DNA of 64,000 nucleotides. Origin: an uncultured Clostridia bacterium. Its GTDB lineage: Bacteria > Bacillota > Clostridia > Christensenellales > UBA1242. The position numbers were made by a program, and so were the translations under genes. Each line of letters opens with the position of its first letter. Within the stretch, counting starts at the first letter, position 1. The stretch is taken from assembly GCA_944350085.1 (NCBI GenBank), contig CALVNY010000001.1:1-64000 (forward strand). Direction: 5' to 3'. This document shows, one piece after another, positions 41,437 through 49,728 of the stretch. The notes under the pieces were generated by a model. That model saw only the letters and a program-made list of their open reading frames with translations. It was not told where the DNA came from and made no database searches.

Positions 41437-41470
41437 AAATATAAAAACTTCAAGTTTTTATATTTTTTTA
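41437..41470 (+). terminator. Terminator after the 263-aa membrane protein
   Basis: AAATATAAAAA and TTTTTATATTT form an 11-bp stem with loop CTTCAAG, followed by T-run, six bases after the stop. Confidence 0.7.
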
Positions 41471-41618
41471 AAATTTTATAAAATTGAAACTTATTTTAAA
41501 AATAATTTTATTATTTAAACTCAAAATTAAGAATGATTATTAATTTTGAATATAATAAAATAAATTATTTGCTAATTATAATGATTTATGCTATAAAATT
41601 TTTAAAGGAGGAAAGTTA

Positions 41619-42311
41619 ATGAAATATAGATGTAAAATTTGTGGATTTGTTTATGATGACACAAAAGAAAAAACTCCGTTTGAAGATTTACCAGACAGTT
41701 GGATTTGCCCAATTTGTAATGCACCTAAATCCATGTTCGAACGAATAGAAGATAACATAGACGATAACAACAAAGAAAATTTTAACAAATCCATTACTGA
41801 AAATAATCAAAAAACACAAACAAATAGTAATAACAATTCTTCAAATGAATATTTGAATCTTTCTATATCTGAATTGTCAATTCTTTGCACAAACCTTGCA
41901 CGTGGTTGCGAAAAACAATACAAATATGAAGAAATGGAATTGTTTAAACAACTAGCTGAATATTTTGATAAAATATCACCTGCTGAAAAAAATAATAATG
42001 TGGATGAATTAACAAACTTAATAAGTAATGATATTGAAAAAGGATTTCCAGAAATAAATTATGCAGCAAATAATGTGAATGATCGTGGCGCACTAAGGGT
42101 AAAAACTTGGAGCGAAAAAGTAACAAATATGCTTAATAGTTTATTATTACAATACAAGTCGGTTGGCGAAAAAATGATTGAAAATACCGATGTTTGGGTT
42201 TGCTCAGTTTGTGGATTTGTTTACATAGGCAAAACACCACCTGAAATGTGTCCAGTATGCAAAGTGCCTAGTTGGAAATTTGAAAAAGTTGAGGGAAGAA
42301 AAAATGGATAA
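41619..42311 (+). CDS. Two-rubredoxin protein with a ferritin-like middle lacking metal ligands
   Basis: 230 residues. Residues 1-45 form a classical rubredoxin ([10 protein letters not shown] ... CPICNAP). About 46-85 is an Asn-rich linker. About 86-190 is a helical region resembling rubrerythrin in length and in '[15 protein letters not shown]', but without the ExxH ligand motifs. Residues 192-230 form a short, rubrerythrin-type rubredoxin ([20 protein letters not shown]). It probably passes electrons in peroxide or oxygen reduction rather than reacting itself. It overlaps the downstream ferredoxin gene by 8 bp, so the two are a unit. An excellent AGGAGG precedes the start. Confidence 0.8.
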   Translation: MKYRCKICGFVYDDTKEKTPFEDLPDSWICPICNAPKSMFERIEDNIDDNNKENFNKSITENNQKTQTNSNNNSSNEYLNLSISELSILCTNLARGCEKQYKYEEMELFKQLAEYFDKISPAEKNNNVDELTNLISNDIEKGFPEINYAANNVNDRGALRVKTWSEKVTNMLNSLLLQYKSVGEKMIENTDVWVCSVCGFVYIGKTPPEMCPVCKVPSWKFEKVEGRKNG

Positions 42312-42804
42312 GTTTGTAGCAGTAAGAAATTTAAGATTATGTACAAAAGACTGTCTTTGTCTTTATGTTTGTCCATATGGTGCAACAGATACAGAAAATA
42401 GCATAATTGATGTAACAAAATGTACCGGATGTGGAGCTTGTGCAAAAGCCTGTCCGAGTGGTGCAATTTCAATGGTTCCAATTAATTATCCCCCACAACA
42501 AAAAAAGGATAAAAGAGTTATAAACTCAATTAATTCGGTCATAAAAAATAAAGCAAAAGCTGAAAAAATAGCAAAAAATATAGCCGAAAACACAAATAAA
42601 GATGGTTTATTTAAACTTATGAAAGCTTTCGAACGCTCAAATAGACTTATGGCTGAAGATCTTGTAAGAGAAGCTGGTTATATGCTACCACAAAGTAAAA
42701 ATGCTCACGATTTACTTGAAAATTTGGTTGCGAATCCACCAGATAAAAATTTCCCTATTGAAATTGCAAAAAAATTGTTAGATAAAATACCTTGCAATGA
42801 ATAA
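42304..42804 (+). CDS. 4Fe-4S ferredoxin-like protein with C-terminal helical domain
   Basis: 166 residues. Two Cys clusters are in the first 60: a non-standard '[12 protein letters not shown]' and a classical '[12 protein letters not shown]'. The remaining 100 are helical, with no Cys until the last few residues, and include '[20 protein letters not shown]'. I start at 42304, where GAGGGA lies upstream; the frame extends eight codons further but those overlap the rubredoxin gene. Small ferredoxins next to rubredoxin/rubrerythrin genes are common in clostridia and serve electron supply to peroxide reduction. Such a role here is inferred from the neighbour. Confidence 0.8.
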   Translation: MDKFVAVRNLRLCTKDCLCLYVCPYGATDTENSIIDVTKCTGCGACAKACPSGAISMVPINYPPQQKKDKRVINSINSVIKNKAKAEKIAKNIAENTNKDGLFKLMKAFERSNRLMAEDLVREAGYMLPQSKNAHDLLENLVANPPDKNFPIEIAKKLLDKIPCNE

Positions 42805-42870
42805 TTTTAGTAAATATTTTGTTTAAATATTAAAACAAAATAAGTTAGTTTAGTAAATGAATTTAAAATC

Positions 42871-42908
42871 AAAAAAAATAATGCAAAATTTTTGTGCATT
42901 ATTTTTTT
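42871..42908. terminator. Bidirectional terminator between ferredoxin and yhbY
   Basis: AAATAATGCA pairs with TGCATTATTT (42895-42904), with A- and T-runs outside the stem, so it can serve both convergent genes. Confidence 0.78.
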
Positions 42909-42936
42909 AATTTGTAATTTTATGCTTAATGTAATT

Positions 42937-43227
42937 TTATATTAAGTGAACAAAATTTGGCTTTGTTGTTTTTTTGTAAAGCAAAATTTTGTTGCCAATT
43001 ACTCCAACGGTTTCACAACCAATTTTTAAACATATTTCGTTGGCAAGTTCTTTTGGTTCCAAACTTGCACCCCTTTGTACTTTAATTTTTATTAATTCGT
43101 GTGCATACAAGTTAAGTTTTATTTGTTCCAAAACATTGTCGGTTAAATTGTTTTGACCAATGTATACTAAGTCTTTTTCTGTTTGGGCAATACTTCTTAG
43201 TTTAGCCCTTTGTTGTGCATTTAACAT
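42937..43227 (-). CDS. yhbY: CRM-domain ribosome assembly RNA-binding protein YhbY
   Basis: 96-residue CRM-domain protein that associates with pre-50S particles. 'QRAKLRSIAQTEKDLVYIGQ' at the N terminus and 'ELIKIKVQRGASLEPKELANEI' are family features. The usual GxxG loop (GKxG) reads 'IGNKILLYKK' near the C terminus, which is the expected final strand region. It follows obg by 11 bp, a common Firmicutes pairing that links it with ribosome assembly. Confidence 0.88.
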   Translation of the reverse strand: MLNAQQRAKLRSIAQTEKDLVYIGQNNLTDNVLEQIKLNLYAHELIKIKVQRGASLEPKELANEICLKIGCETVGVIGNKILLYKKTTKPNFVHLI

Positions 43228-43238
43228 ATTTTCTCCTT

Positions 43239-44501
43239 TTACTCTGTATATTCAAATTCTAAATCACACATTTTTACAGTGTCGCCTTCTTTTAATCCCA
43301 TAGATTTTAATTTGTCAATAATTCCTTCGTCCTTTAATCGTTTTTGGAAATATGCCATTGATGCCACTTCATCTAAAACCACACCAAAAGCAATGCTATC
43401 AATAAGTGGACCAGACACTTCAAAATATCCTTCATCAGTTTGATTAATTGTGTACTCTTTAATGTTTGCAAGGCTTTTTAATTTTTCTTCAACTTGCAAA
43501 CTTTCTGGTTTTGGAATTGTTTTTAATTTATCAACAATTTCCTTTAAAAGTTCATTTATTCCTAAATATGCAACAGCACTAATTACAAAAATTGGAACTC
43601 CTTTAACTTTGTTTTTAAAATCTTGAATTACAGATTCATCAACAACCAAATCACTTTTATTTAGTGCAATAATTTGTGGAATGTTTGCAACTTTTTCACT
43701 ATATTTTTTTAACTCATTGTTAATTGTTTCATAGTCTAAGTAAGGGTCCCTGCCTTCACTTCCACTTATATCAACAACATGAACAAGCAATCTTGTTCTT
43801 TCAATGTGCCTTAAAAAGTAATGTCCAAGCCCTGCTCCTTCACTAGCACCTTCAATCAAACCCGGAATGTCTGCCATAACAAATGTTGTGTCATAAGCCT
43901 TTACAACTCCAACATTTGGTGCAAGCGTTGTAAAATGATAATTTGCAATTTTTGGTTTTGCATTGGAAATTGTTGCAAGCAAACTACTTTTGCCAACATT
44001 TGGATATCCAATCAACCCAACATCAGCAATAGTTTTTAATTCCAAAATTAAATTATATTCTTGTGTTATCCCACCTTTTCCACTAAATCTTGGCGCTTGT
44101 CTTGTTGGTGTTGCATATCTTGTGTTACCTTTTCCACCAACTCCACCATGAAGCAAAACAATTTCCATATTAGGTTCATTTAAGTCGGCAACAACTTTGT
44201 CCGTTTCAGCATTTTTTATTACAGTTCCAACAGGAACCAAAATAACTGTGTCTGGTGCAGATTTACCTGTTTTGTTTTTCTTGCCACCCGGTTCGCCATT
44301 TTTTGCTCTAAAAACGCATGTGTATCTAAAATCAGCAAGGTTTGTTACATTTGGGCTGGTTTTAAAAACAATGTTTCCACCATTTCCACCATCACCGCCA
44401 TCTGGTCCACCATTTGGTGCAAACTTTTCCCTTAAAAAACTTACGCAACCTTCACCACCATTGCCTGCTTTACATTTTATTTTTACTCTATCGTAAAACA
44501 T
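43239..44501 (-). CDS. obg: Obg family GTPase (CgtA)
   Basis: Essential GTPase acting in 50S maturation and stress/sporulation control. The glycine-rich Obg fold (about 1-155) holds 'GGDGGNGGNIVF' and 'LHGGVGGKGNTRYA'. The G domain has G1 'GYPNVGKSSLL' at about 165, G3 'DIPGLIEGA', G4 'NKSDLV' and G5 'ISA'. The C-terminal OCT domain is present ('YTINQTDEGYFEVSGPLID'). 420 aa is the usual length. It heads the obg-yhbY pair. Confidence 0.94.
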   Translation of the reverse strand: MFYDRVKIKCKAGNGGEGCVSFLREKFAPNGGPDGGDGGNGGNIVFKTSPNVTNLADFRYTCVFRAKNGEPGGKKNKTGKSAPDTVILVPVGTVIKNAETDKVVADLNEPNMEIVLLHGGVGGKGNTRYATPTRQAPRFSGKGGITQEYNLILELKTIADVGLIGYPNVGKSSLLATISNAKPKIANYHFTTLAPNVGVVKAYDTTFVMADIPGLIEGASEGAGLGHYFLRHIERTRLLVHVVDISGSEGRDPYLDYETINNELKKYSEKVANIPQIIALNKSDLVVDESVIQDFKNKVKGVPIFVISAVAYLGINELLKEIVDKLKTIPKPESLQVEEKLKSLANIKEYTINQTDEGYFEVSGPLIDSIAFGVVLDEVASMAYFQKRLKDEGIIDKLKSMGLKEGDTVKMCDLEFEYTE

Positions 44502-44580
44502 TGTTTTTACTCCTTATTTTAATTAACATTAATTTGCTTTAAATTTTGCTATTTTATATTTTAAAAATTTTTACTTCTTA

Positions 44581-45213
44581 CTATTTTAGTATTGCCTTTT
44601 TGTACTTACAAAAATCTTTAAATTGGCAATCTTTACATTTTGGATTTTGCGATTTACAATAATATCTTCCAAACAAAAGCAACAAATGATGCAACTCTGC
44701 CCAATCCTCTTTGTTAAATTGCTTCATTAAATCTTTTTCTATTTTAACCACATCATTTGAATTTGACAACCCTAATCTGTTGCTAACCCTATGCACATGA
44801 GTGTCAACTGCAATTGCTGGAACATTAAACCAAATGGCTAAAACCACATTTGCAGTTTTCCTGCCAACCCCGTTTAATTTTACTAAATCATCTAAATTAT
44901 TTGGAACTTCGCCATTAAAGTCTTTAACTAATTTTTTGGATAACTCAATAATATTATTTGCTTTATTATGGTAAAACCCACAAGATTTAATAATATTTTC
45001 AACATCTTCAATTTTTGCATTTGCAAGGTCATTTGGTGTTTTGTATTTTTCAAAAAGTTTGGGTGTAATCAAATTAACACGCTTGTCAGTACATTGAGCA
45101 GAAAGCAAAACAGCAATAATCAACTGAAAAGCATTGTTGTAATTTAGTTCACTTTTAGGCTCTTTTATTAAATTTTTTAAGGTTGAATAAATATATTCAT
45201 TTCTACTAGTCAT
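44581..45213 (-). CDS. nth: Endonuclease III
   Basis: Base-excision DNA glycosylase/AP lyase for oxidised pyrimidines, 210 aa. The HhH motif 'LNGVGRKTANVVL' includes the catalytic Lys and 'AVDTHVHRVSNRLGL' the catalytic Asp. The C-terminal 4Fe-4S loop is intact (C-x6-C-x2-C-x5-C: CKSQNPKCKDCQFKDFC). I start at the ATG at 45213; a TTG four codons earlier (45225) is the alternative. A weak GGGTG lies before the ATG. Confidence 0.92.
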   Translation of the reverse strand: MTSRNEYIYSTLKNLIKEPKSELNYNNAFQLIIAVLLSAQCTDKRVNLITPKLFEKYKTPNDLANAKIEDVENIIKSCGFYHNKANNIIELSKKLVKDFNGEVPNNLDDLVKLNGVGRKTANVVLAIWFNVPAIAVDTHVHRVSNRLGLSNSNDVVKIEKDLMKQFNKEDWAELHHLLLLFGRYYCKSQNPKCKDCQFKDFCKYKKAILK

Positions 45214-45278
45214 ACTAACACCCAAATACTACACATATTATAGCAAACAATTATATTTTTTCAAAGTTGATTTACACA

Positions 45279-45310
45279 AAAAATAAAGGCAAAACACTGC
45301 CTTTATTTTA
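45279..45310 (-). terminator. Terminator of the DUF3343 gene
   Basis: AAATAAAGGCA pairs with TGCCTTTATTT, with T-run on the minus strand just after the stop. Confidence 0.75.
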
Positions 45311-45312
45311 AA

Positions 45313-45573
45313 CTATACTTTAACATAAGCATATTTATTATTGGATAATGGAATTATTTTATAAAAATTTTTAAAACTTGAATAACTTGTGCTATTTAAA
45401 GCAATTTTTGCCTGTTTTAAATTTGATATATTAAACTTAACACTAATTCCACAAGAAATTCCTAATTCTCTTGGAGTTGATATAATTTGATTATTAACAC
45501 CCAATTTTAATAGCATTTTAGAAAACATTTGACTCTGTGCTCTATTTATAAACACAGCAATTACAAAATCCAT
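45313..45573 (-). CDS. DUF3343 family protein (putative Se/S carrier)
   Basis: 86 residues. 'NNQIISTPRELGISCGISVKF' is the family signature: 'TPRELGxxCGxS', with one conserved Cys that could carry persulfide or selenium. DUF3343 proteins are often beside cysteine desulfurase-like genes and selenium-trafficking genes. Here a cysteine desulfurase-family gene is transcribed divergently from 45882. The carrier role is proposed for the family, not proven. AGGAGG precedes the start. Confidence 0.82.
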   Translation of the reverse strand: MDFVIAVFINRAQSQMFSKMLLKLGVNNQIISTPRELGISCGISVKFNISNLKQAKIALNSTSYSSFKNFYKIIPLSNNKYAYVKV

Positions 45574-45593
45574 TTAACACCTCCTAATTTTAA

Positions 45594-45657
45594 GGAAGTA
45601 TAATTTAATTGCAATTAAATTTTTTAAATTATAAATTTAGTTGTTGATAGTACTTCC
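45594..45657. repeat. Inverted repeat in the divergent intergenic region
   Basis: GGAAGTA (45594-45600) and TACTTCC (45651-45657) are flanked by further complementary A/T bases and separated by 50 bp. The surrounding 300-bp region holds promoters of the DUF3343 and desulfurase genes. Operator, RNA stem or chance cannot be told apart. Confidence 0.35.
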
Positions 45658-45881
45658 ATTTTAAAAATTTAAGTTGCTTATATTTTTAACAATCATTTAT
45701 TTAAACCAACTATTATAGGTGTTTAAGACATAATTAACATAAAAAAATTAAAATAAATTTTTAATTAAACTTTTAATAACAACATGCTAATTTAGGCAAA
45801 CATTAAATTAAAAATCACTAAAATTATGTCTATACAATATACTATTATTAGAATTTTAATTTTGTGAAAATAAGGAGTTTT

Positions 45882-47018
45882 ATGATTTATTTTGATAATA
45901 GTAGCACAACATATAAAAAGCCAAAATGCGTAATAAAAGCAGTTAAAAAAGCCTTAACAAAATATAGCGCAAACCCGGGTCGAGGAAGCCATAATTTAAG
46001 TTTAATTGCATCAGACAAAGTGCTGGACACAAGAATAAATTTGGCAAATTACTTTAATTTACCAAATTTTGAAAATGTAATTTTTACTTCTGGTTGCACA
46101 GAAAGTTTAAATTTAGCAATTATGGGAAGCGCCAAAAAAAATGGCCACATAGTTACAACTATGCTAGAACACAATTCTGTTTTAAGAACAATCACTCAAT
46201 TAACAAAAACTCATAACATAACCTACACCCTAGTTAACCCAAATAAAGAAGGAATTATAAATCCTTACGACATTGAAAAAGCCATAACACCAAAAACATA
46301 TTTAATAATTGTAAATCACACAAGCAATGTTATAGGCTCAACACAAGATATTAACAAAATTGGCGAGATTGCAAAAAAACATAAAGTTCTATTTTTAGTT
46401 GACGGAGCACAATCTATTGGTCACGAGCAAATTGATATGCAAAAAGACAACATAAATTTACTATGCGGAACAGCACACAAAGGTTTGTATGGTCCACAAG
46501 GAGTTGGATTTTTACTAATCAACAACACATCAATTTCCCCTATAAAATTTGGTGGAACAGGCACAAATAGCGCAAGCATAATTCAACCAACAGGAAATCC
46601 AGAAAGTTTGGAAAGTGGCACAGGCCCCACACCAAATATAATTGGCTTAAATGCAGGACTTGAATTTGTTTGTAAAAAATTCAATAAAATAAACTTAAAA
46701 ATAAAAAAATTAAGTTTCAAAATATTAAATTACTTGAATAGTGAGTCAAAAATAAAAGTTTATACAACAAACACAAAATCAGGAGTAATTGGTTTTGAAG
46801 TTAAAGATTTAGATAGTAGCGAAGTTGTGAATTTGCTTAATAATGTTTATGGAATATGTGTTCGTGGTGGACTACAATGTGCACCAAAAGTCCACGAATT
46901 TTTAGGCACAACAAAACAAGGTCTTGTTAGAATTAGTGTAAGCTATTTTAACACAATGCACGAAGTTAATTATTTAATAAAAAGTATAAAAAATCTCCTT
47001 AAAATATACCTAAATTAA
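45882..47018 (+). CDS. Cysteine desulfurase-family aminotransferase
   Basis: 378-residue PLP-dependent class V enzyme that releases sulfur (or selenium) from cysteine (or selenocysteine). PLP lysine in 'CGTAHKGLYGPQGVGFLLI', 'LVDGAQSIGHEQID' for the PLP-binding Asp, and 'FTSGCTESLNLAI' for phosphate binding. The active-site Cys is in 'VRGGLQCAPKVHE', the short-loop form of the desulfurase family found with DUF3343. Start at 45882: AGGAG is five bases upstream, whereas a GTG six codons earlier would place that site inside the gene. No iscU or nifU neighbour. Confidence 0.85.
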   Translation: MIYFDNSSTTYKKPKCVIKAVKKALTKYSANPGRGSHNLSLIASDKVLDTRINLANYFNLPNFENVIFTSGCTESLNLAIMGSAKKNGHIVTTMLEHNSVLRTITQLTKTHNITYTLVNPNKEGIINPYDIEKAITPKTYLIIVNHTSNVIGSTQDINKIGEIAKKHKVLFLVDGAQSIGHEQIDMQKDNINLLCGTAHKGLYGPQGVGFLLINNTSISPIKFGGTGTNSASIIQPTGNPESLESGTGPTPNIIGLNAGLEFVCKKFNKINLKIKKLSFKILNYLNSESKIKVYTTNTKSGVIGFEVKDLDSSEVVNLLNNVYGICVRGGLQCAPKVHEFLGTTKQGLVRISVSYFNTMHEVNYLIKSIKNLLKIYLN

Positions 47019-47065
47019 ATATTTGAATAGTACTTTGCATAGTATTAAAAATAATTTATTAATTT

Positions 47066-47098
47066 AAAAAAAATACATCATAATAGATGTATTTTTTA
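47066..47098 (-). terminator. Terminator of the protease gene
   Basis: AAATACATC (47071-47079) pairs with GATGTATTT (47086-47094), with A/T-runs on both sides; it also follows the desulfurase gene on the plus strand. Confidence 0.75.
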
Positions 47099-48235
47099 TT
47101 TTAAAACACTGCCATCAAAATACCCAAACCCTTCAAGATTTCTGTTGTTTGTTATACTTTTGCAATTACTTATTAAAAAGTTCTTTATACCATTTGGAGT
47201 AAATTTGGGATTGATTGATAGCAAATAACAAACAATGCCTGCAATCATTGGAGTGGAAATGCTTGTGCCACTCATTGTTGAATAATGCTTCTTTACAAGG
47301 TTAAAACTGCACCCACCAACAATATCAACTCCGGGAGCCACTAAGTCTGGTTTGTAGTTGTTTAGTATTGGCCCTCTACTACTAAAACTTGCAATGCCAT
47401 ATTCACTTTCAACCCTGTCATCATACATTGCCCCAACAGTTATAATTTTACTACTTGCTCCCGGGCTTTTTATGCTACTTAATTCTGGTCCACTATTTCC
47501 TGCTGCAACAACAACTGTTATGCCAATGTCCCATAATGCTTCTGCACCTAAAATTAAGGGGTCCCTTTCTCCTAAAACTGTACTGCCAAAACTCATACAC
47601 ACAACTTTAATATTAAATTTTTTGTGGTTTTTGTACACCCACTCCATTGCATCTAAAATTGTAAAGGCATCGGTTTCCCCTTTACTATTTAAGGCTTTAA
47701 TTGCAACAATTTTTTGATTTTGAACAATTCCACTATACTTTCCACCACTAACTAAGCCATTTCCACAAAGCACACTAGAAACCATAGTCCCGTGCCCATT
47801 ATCGTCATAAGGCACTGTTTTGTTGTTTATAAAATCTTTAAAATAAACAATTCTATTTTCCGGAACACAAAGGTCTAGCGTTGGCGAAACACCTGTGTCA
47901 ATAACTGCACAAGTAAAATTTCCGTTTGTACTCATTTTGTTTGGCAAATTTAAAGTTTTTTTACTATTGTCAATTAAACAACTAACTTTTGTGCTTGCCG
48001 TAATATATGTAACAATATTTAACTTTGCCACTTTAAATAAATTTTCGTTGTTTGTTTTTATTCCAACTGCTGAAATAAATGGATATGATGCAACAACACT
48101 GCACAAATTATTGTATTTAAAATATTTTCTTAAAAAGTTTATGTTGTTTGTGTAAACCAAACAATCAATTTCTTTTTTATTTGCACTTGCAGTACTTACT
48201 AACTGTTGCAAATATGGATCAATTTTATTAAACAC
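47096..48235 (-). CDS. S8 subtilisin-like serine protease (cytoplasmic, AprX-like)
   Basis: 379 residues. Complete triad: Asp in 'CAVIDTGVSP', His in 'DDNGHGTMVSSVLCG', Ser in 'MSGTSISTPMIAG', with the oxyanion Asn in 'VVAAGNSGP'. No signal peptide is present; the N-terminal 100 residues look like an unusual prodomain, so an intracellular role is likely. The start is GTG at 48235 with AGGTG four bases upstream. It lies 7 bp after the 102-aa gene and is probably co-transcribed with it. Confidence 0.85.
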   Translation of the reverse strand: MFNKIDPYLQQLVSTASANKKEIDCLVYTNNINFLRKYFKYNNLCSVVASYPFISAVGIKTNNENLFKVAKLNIVTYITASTKVSCLIDNSKKTLNLPNKMSTNGNFTCAVIDTGVSPTLDLCVPENRIVYFKDFINNKTVPYDDNGHGTMVSSVLCGNGLVSGGKYSGIVQNQKIVAIKALNSKGETDAFTILDAMEWVYKNHKKFNIKVVCMSFGSTVLGERDPLILGAEALWDIGITVVVAAGNSGPELSSIKSPGASSKIITVGAMYDDRVESEYGIASFSSRGPILNNYKPDLVAPGVDIVGGCSFNLVKKHYSTMSGTSISTPMIAGIVCYLLSINPKFTPNGIKNFLISNCKSITNNRNLEGFGYFDGSVLK

Positions 48236-48242
48236 ATTTCAC

Positions 48243-48551
48243 CTATTTAATTTTATTAAACAAATCGTTCATTTTTGACTTTTGTTCTTCGTTTAAGTAC
48301 GGACTAAGTACATTACTAAAATTGTTTAAGTCTTGATTAAGCGTTCCATTTTGTTTTTTTTCATTTGACAACTTAATTAATTCTTGCATAAGTTCTTTTT
48401 CAGAATATGAACTATATTTATTTATTAAATCTTCAACATTTTTTGTGTCGATATTACTATTGTTTTCAAATTTCTTTTCACTTATTTTTTCATTAATTTT
48501 ATTATTGTCATTTATTTCGGTATTTAAAAAATCACTAAATTTATTTCCCAT
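48243..48551 (-). CDS. Hypothetical acidic protein, 102 aa
   Basis: Start placed at 48551 where AGGAG lies 5 bases upstream; the frame runs 14 codons further without a site. The first half is Asn/Lys/Glu-rich and disordered. The second half is helical, with 'YSEKELMQELIKLSNEKKQN' and 'LSPYLNEEQKSKMNDLFNKI', a pattern found in a conserved but unnamed clostridial family. It is upstream of the protease gene and divergent from the Asn-rich 188-aa gene. Confidence 0.65.
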   Translation of the reverse strand: MGNKFSDFLNTEINDNNKINEKISEKKFENNSNIDTKNVEDLINKYSSYSEKELMQELIKLSNEKKQNGTLNQDLNNFSNVLSPYLNEEQKSKMNDLFNKIK

Positions 48552-48627
48552 TTTATCTCCTAAATTTATCACTACTTTATTATATGTTTTCATATAATAT
48601 AATGTTTAATAATTAAGGGGGAAATTT

Positions 48628-49194
48628 ATGCAATATTCAAATAATATGATGGACTATCCTAATATGGAATTTCCATATAAATACACCAAAAATGGTCAAA
48701 AAGAATTGCTGGATAAGTACTTAGCCGAAACAAACCCAAACAATCAAACAGAAAAAGAACAGAATTTTAGCAACCAAAATTCTTCTAACCACAACACACA
48801 AAATAGTTTTTCAAATCAAAATAATCAAAATTTTTATAACGCAAATAATAACAATAATAATAGCAACAACAATAATAATAATGGCAGTAATCAAAACAAC
48901 GGAAATTTTAATATTTTAAGCGCATTAACAAATATGTTAGGTTATAGCTCAAACTCACAAAATGTGTCAAGTATGGATGCAAACAAAAAAGGCAATTTTG
49001 ATATTACAAAACTATTACCCTTACTTCTTAATAAAAATTTAAAATCAAATGATTTAATAAATTTAATTGCTCCTATGCTTGGAAATCAAAATCTACCACT
49101 AAAAGACTTATTTAATTCAAGTGCAAACAATAAAAATAACGAACTACCAAAAAAAGAACCAGTGCTTAGTGCTGGTTATAAAAAAGTTGAATAA
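48628..49194 (+). CDS. Asn/Gln-rich hypothetical protein, 188 aa
   Basis: The middle (about 40-100) is almost pure Asn/Gln/Ser, with runs of five or more Asn, typical of a disordered or prion-like segment. The N terminus has 'PYKYTKNGQKELLDKYLAE' and the C terminus holds two short helical stretches ('NILSALTNMLGY', 'LINLIAPMLGNQNLPLKDLF') with hydrophobic faces. No signal peptide. AAGGGGG precedes the start. It is divergent from the 102-aa gene across 76 bp. Function unknown. Confidence 0.65.
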   Translation: MQYSNNMMDYPNMEFPYKYTKNGQKELLDKYLAETNPNNQTEKEQNFSNQNSSNHNTQNSFSNQNNQNFYNANNNNNNSNNNNNNGSNQNNGNFNILSALTNMLGYSSNSQNVSSMDANKKGNFDITKLLPLLLNKNLKSNDLINLIAPMLGNQNLPLKDLFNSSANNKNNELPKKEPVLSAGYKKVE

Positions 49195-49335
49195 CACAAT
49201 TAAATTTTTTTCTTATAATTATATTTTATTTAATTTTTTATAGTTATAGTTTAATTAATTACAAACTCTTATTTTAAAGTAATTAAAATATAATATTTTT
49301 AATTATTTTCTTTCTTATGTTTACTAAAAATTAAA

Positions 49336-49358
49336 TAAAAAAGTGGGTTTAGCCACTT
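49336..49358 (-). terminator. Terminator of the HTH/ABC pair
   Basis: AAGTGG (49341-49346) pairs with CCACTT (49353-49358), T-run on the minus strand; overlaps the stop codon of the HTH gene. Confidence 0.6.
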
Positions 49359-49722
49359 AAATATTTTGTATAATATTTCTATAAAATATTATTATATTTT
49401 CAAGCAAAACTGCTTCACTATAAATTCTAATATCCAATCCTACATTTTTTTTGATTTTTTCTATTCTGTAAACAAGCGTATTTCTATGCATAAAAGTTTT
49501 TTTAGATGTTGTGGAAATGTTTAAATTATTATCAAAAAATGATAATGCTGTATTAACCAATTCTTCATCATGCAAAAAATTTAAAATGTCCACATTTGTG
49601 TAAAATTTTTTATACTCATCAAGCATTTGACGAATGTCATTGTTAAAAATGTTTTTTGTTGAAAATAACTTAATTTCTTTTTCAACTAATTTTCCAGTTT
49701 CTTGCTTTTTAATCACTCCCAT
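49357..49722 (-). CDS. PucR/CdaR-type HTH protein, 121 aa
   Basis: The C-terminal 60 residues ('ALSFFDNNLNISTTSKKTFM' then 'HRNTLVYRIEKIKKNVGLDI') are the helix-turn-helix domain of PucR/CdaR-family activators. Those regulators are usually above 350 aa with an N-terminal sensory part; here only 55 helical residues precede the HTH. It starts six bases after the ABC ATPase-like gene's stop, so the two are co-expressed. No DNA target is known. Confidence 0.72.
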   Translation of the reverse strand: MGVIKKQETGKLVEKEIKLFSTKNIFNNDIRQMLDEYKKFYTNVDILNFLHDEELVNTALSFFDNNLNISTTSKKTFMHRNTLVYRIEKIKKNVGLDIRIYSEAVLLENIIIFYRNIIQNI

Positions 49723-49728
49723 AAATTA

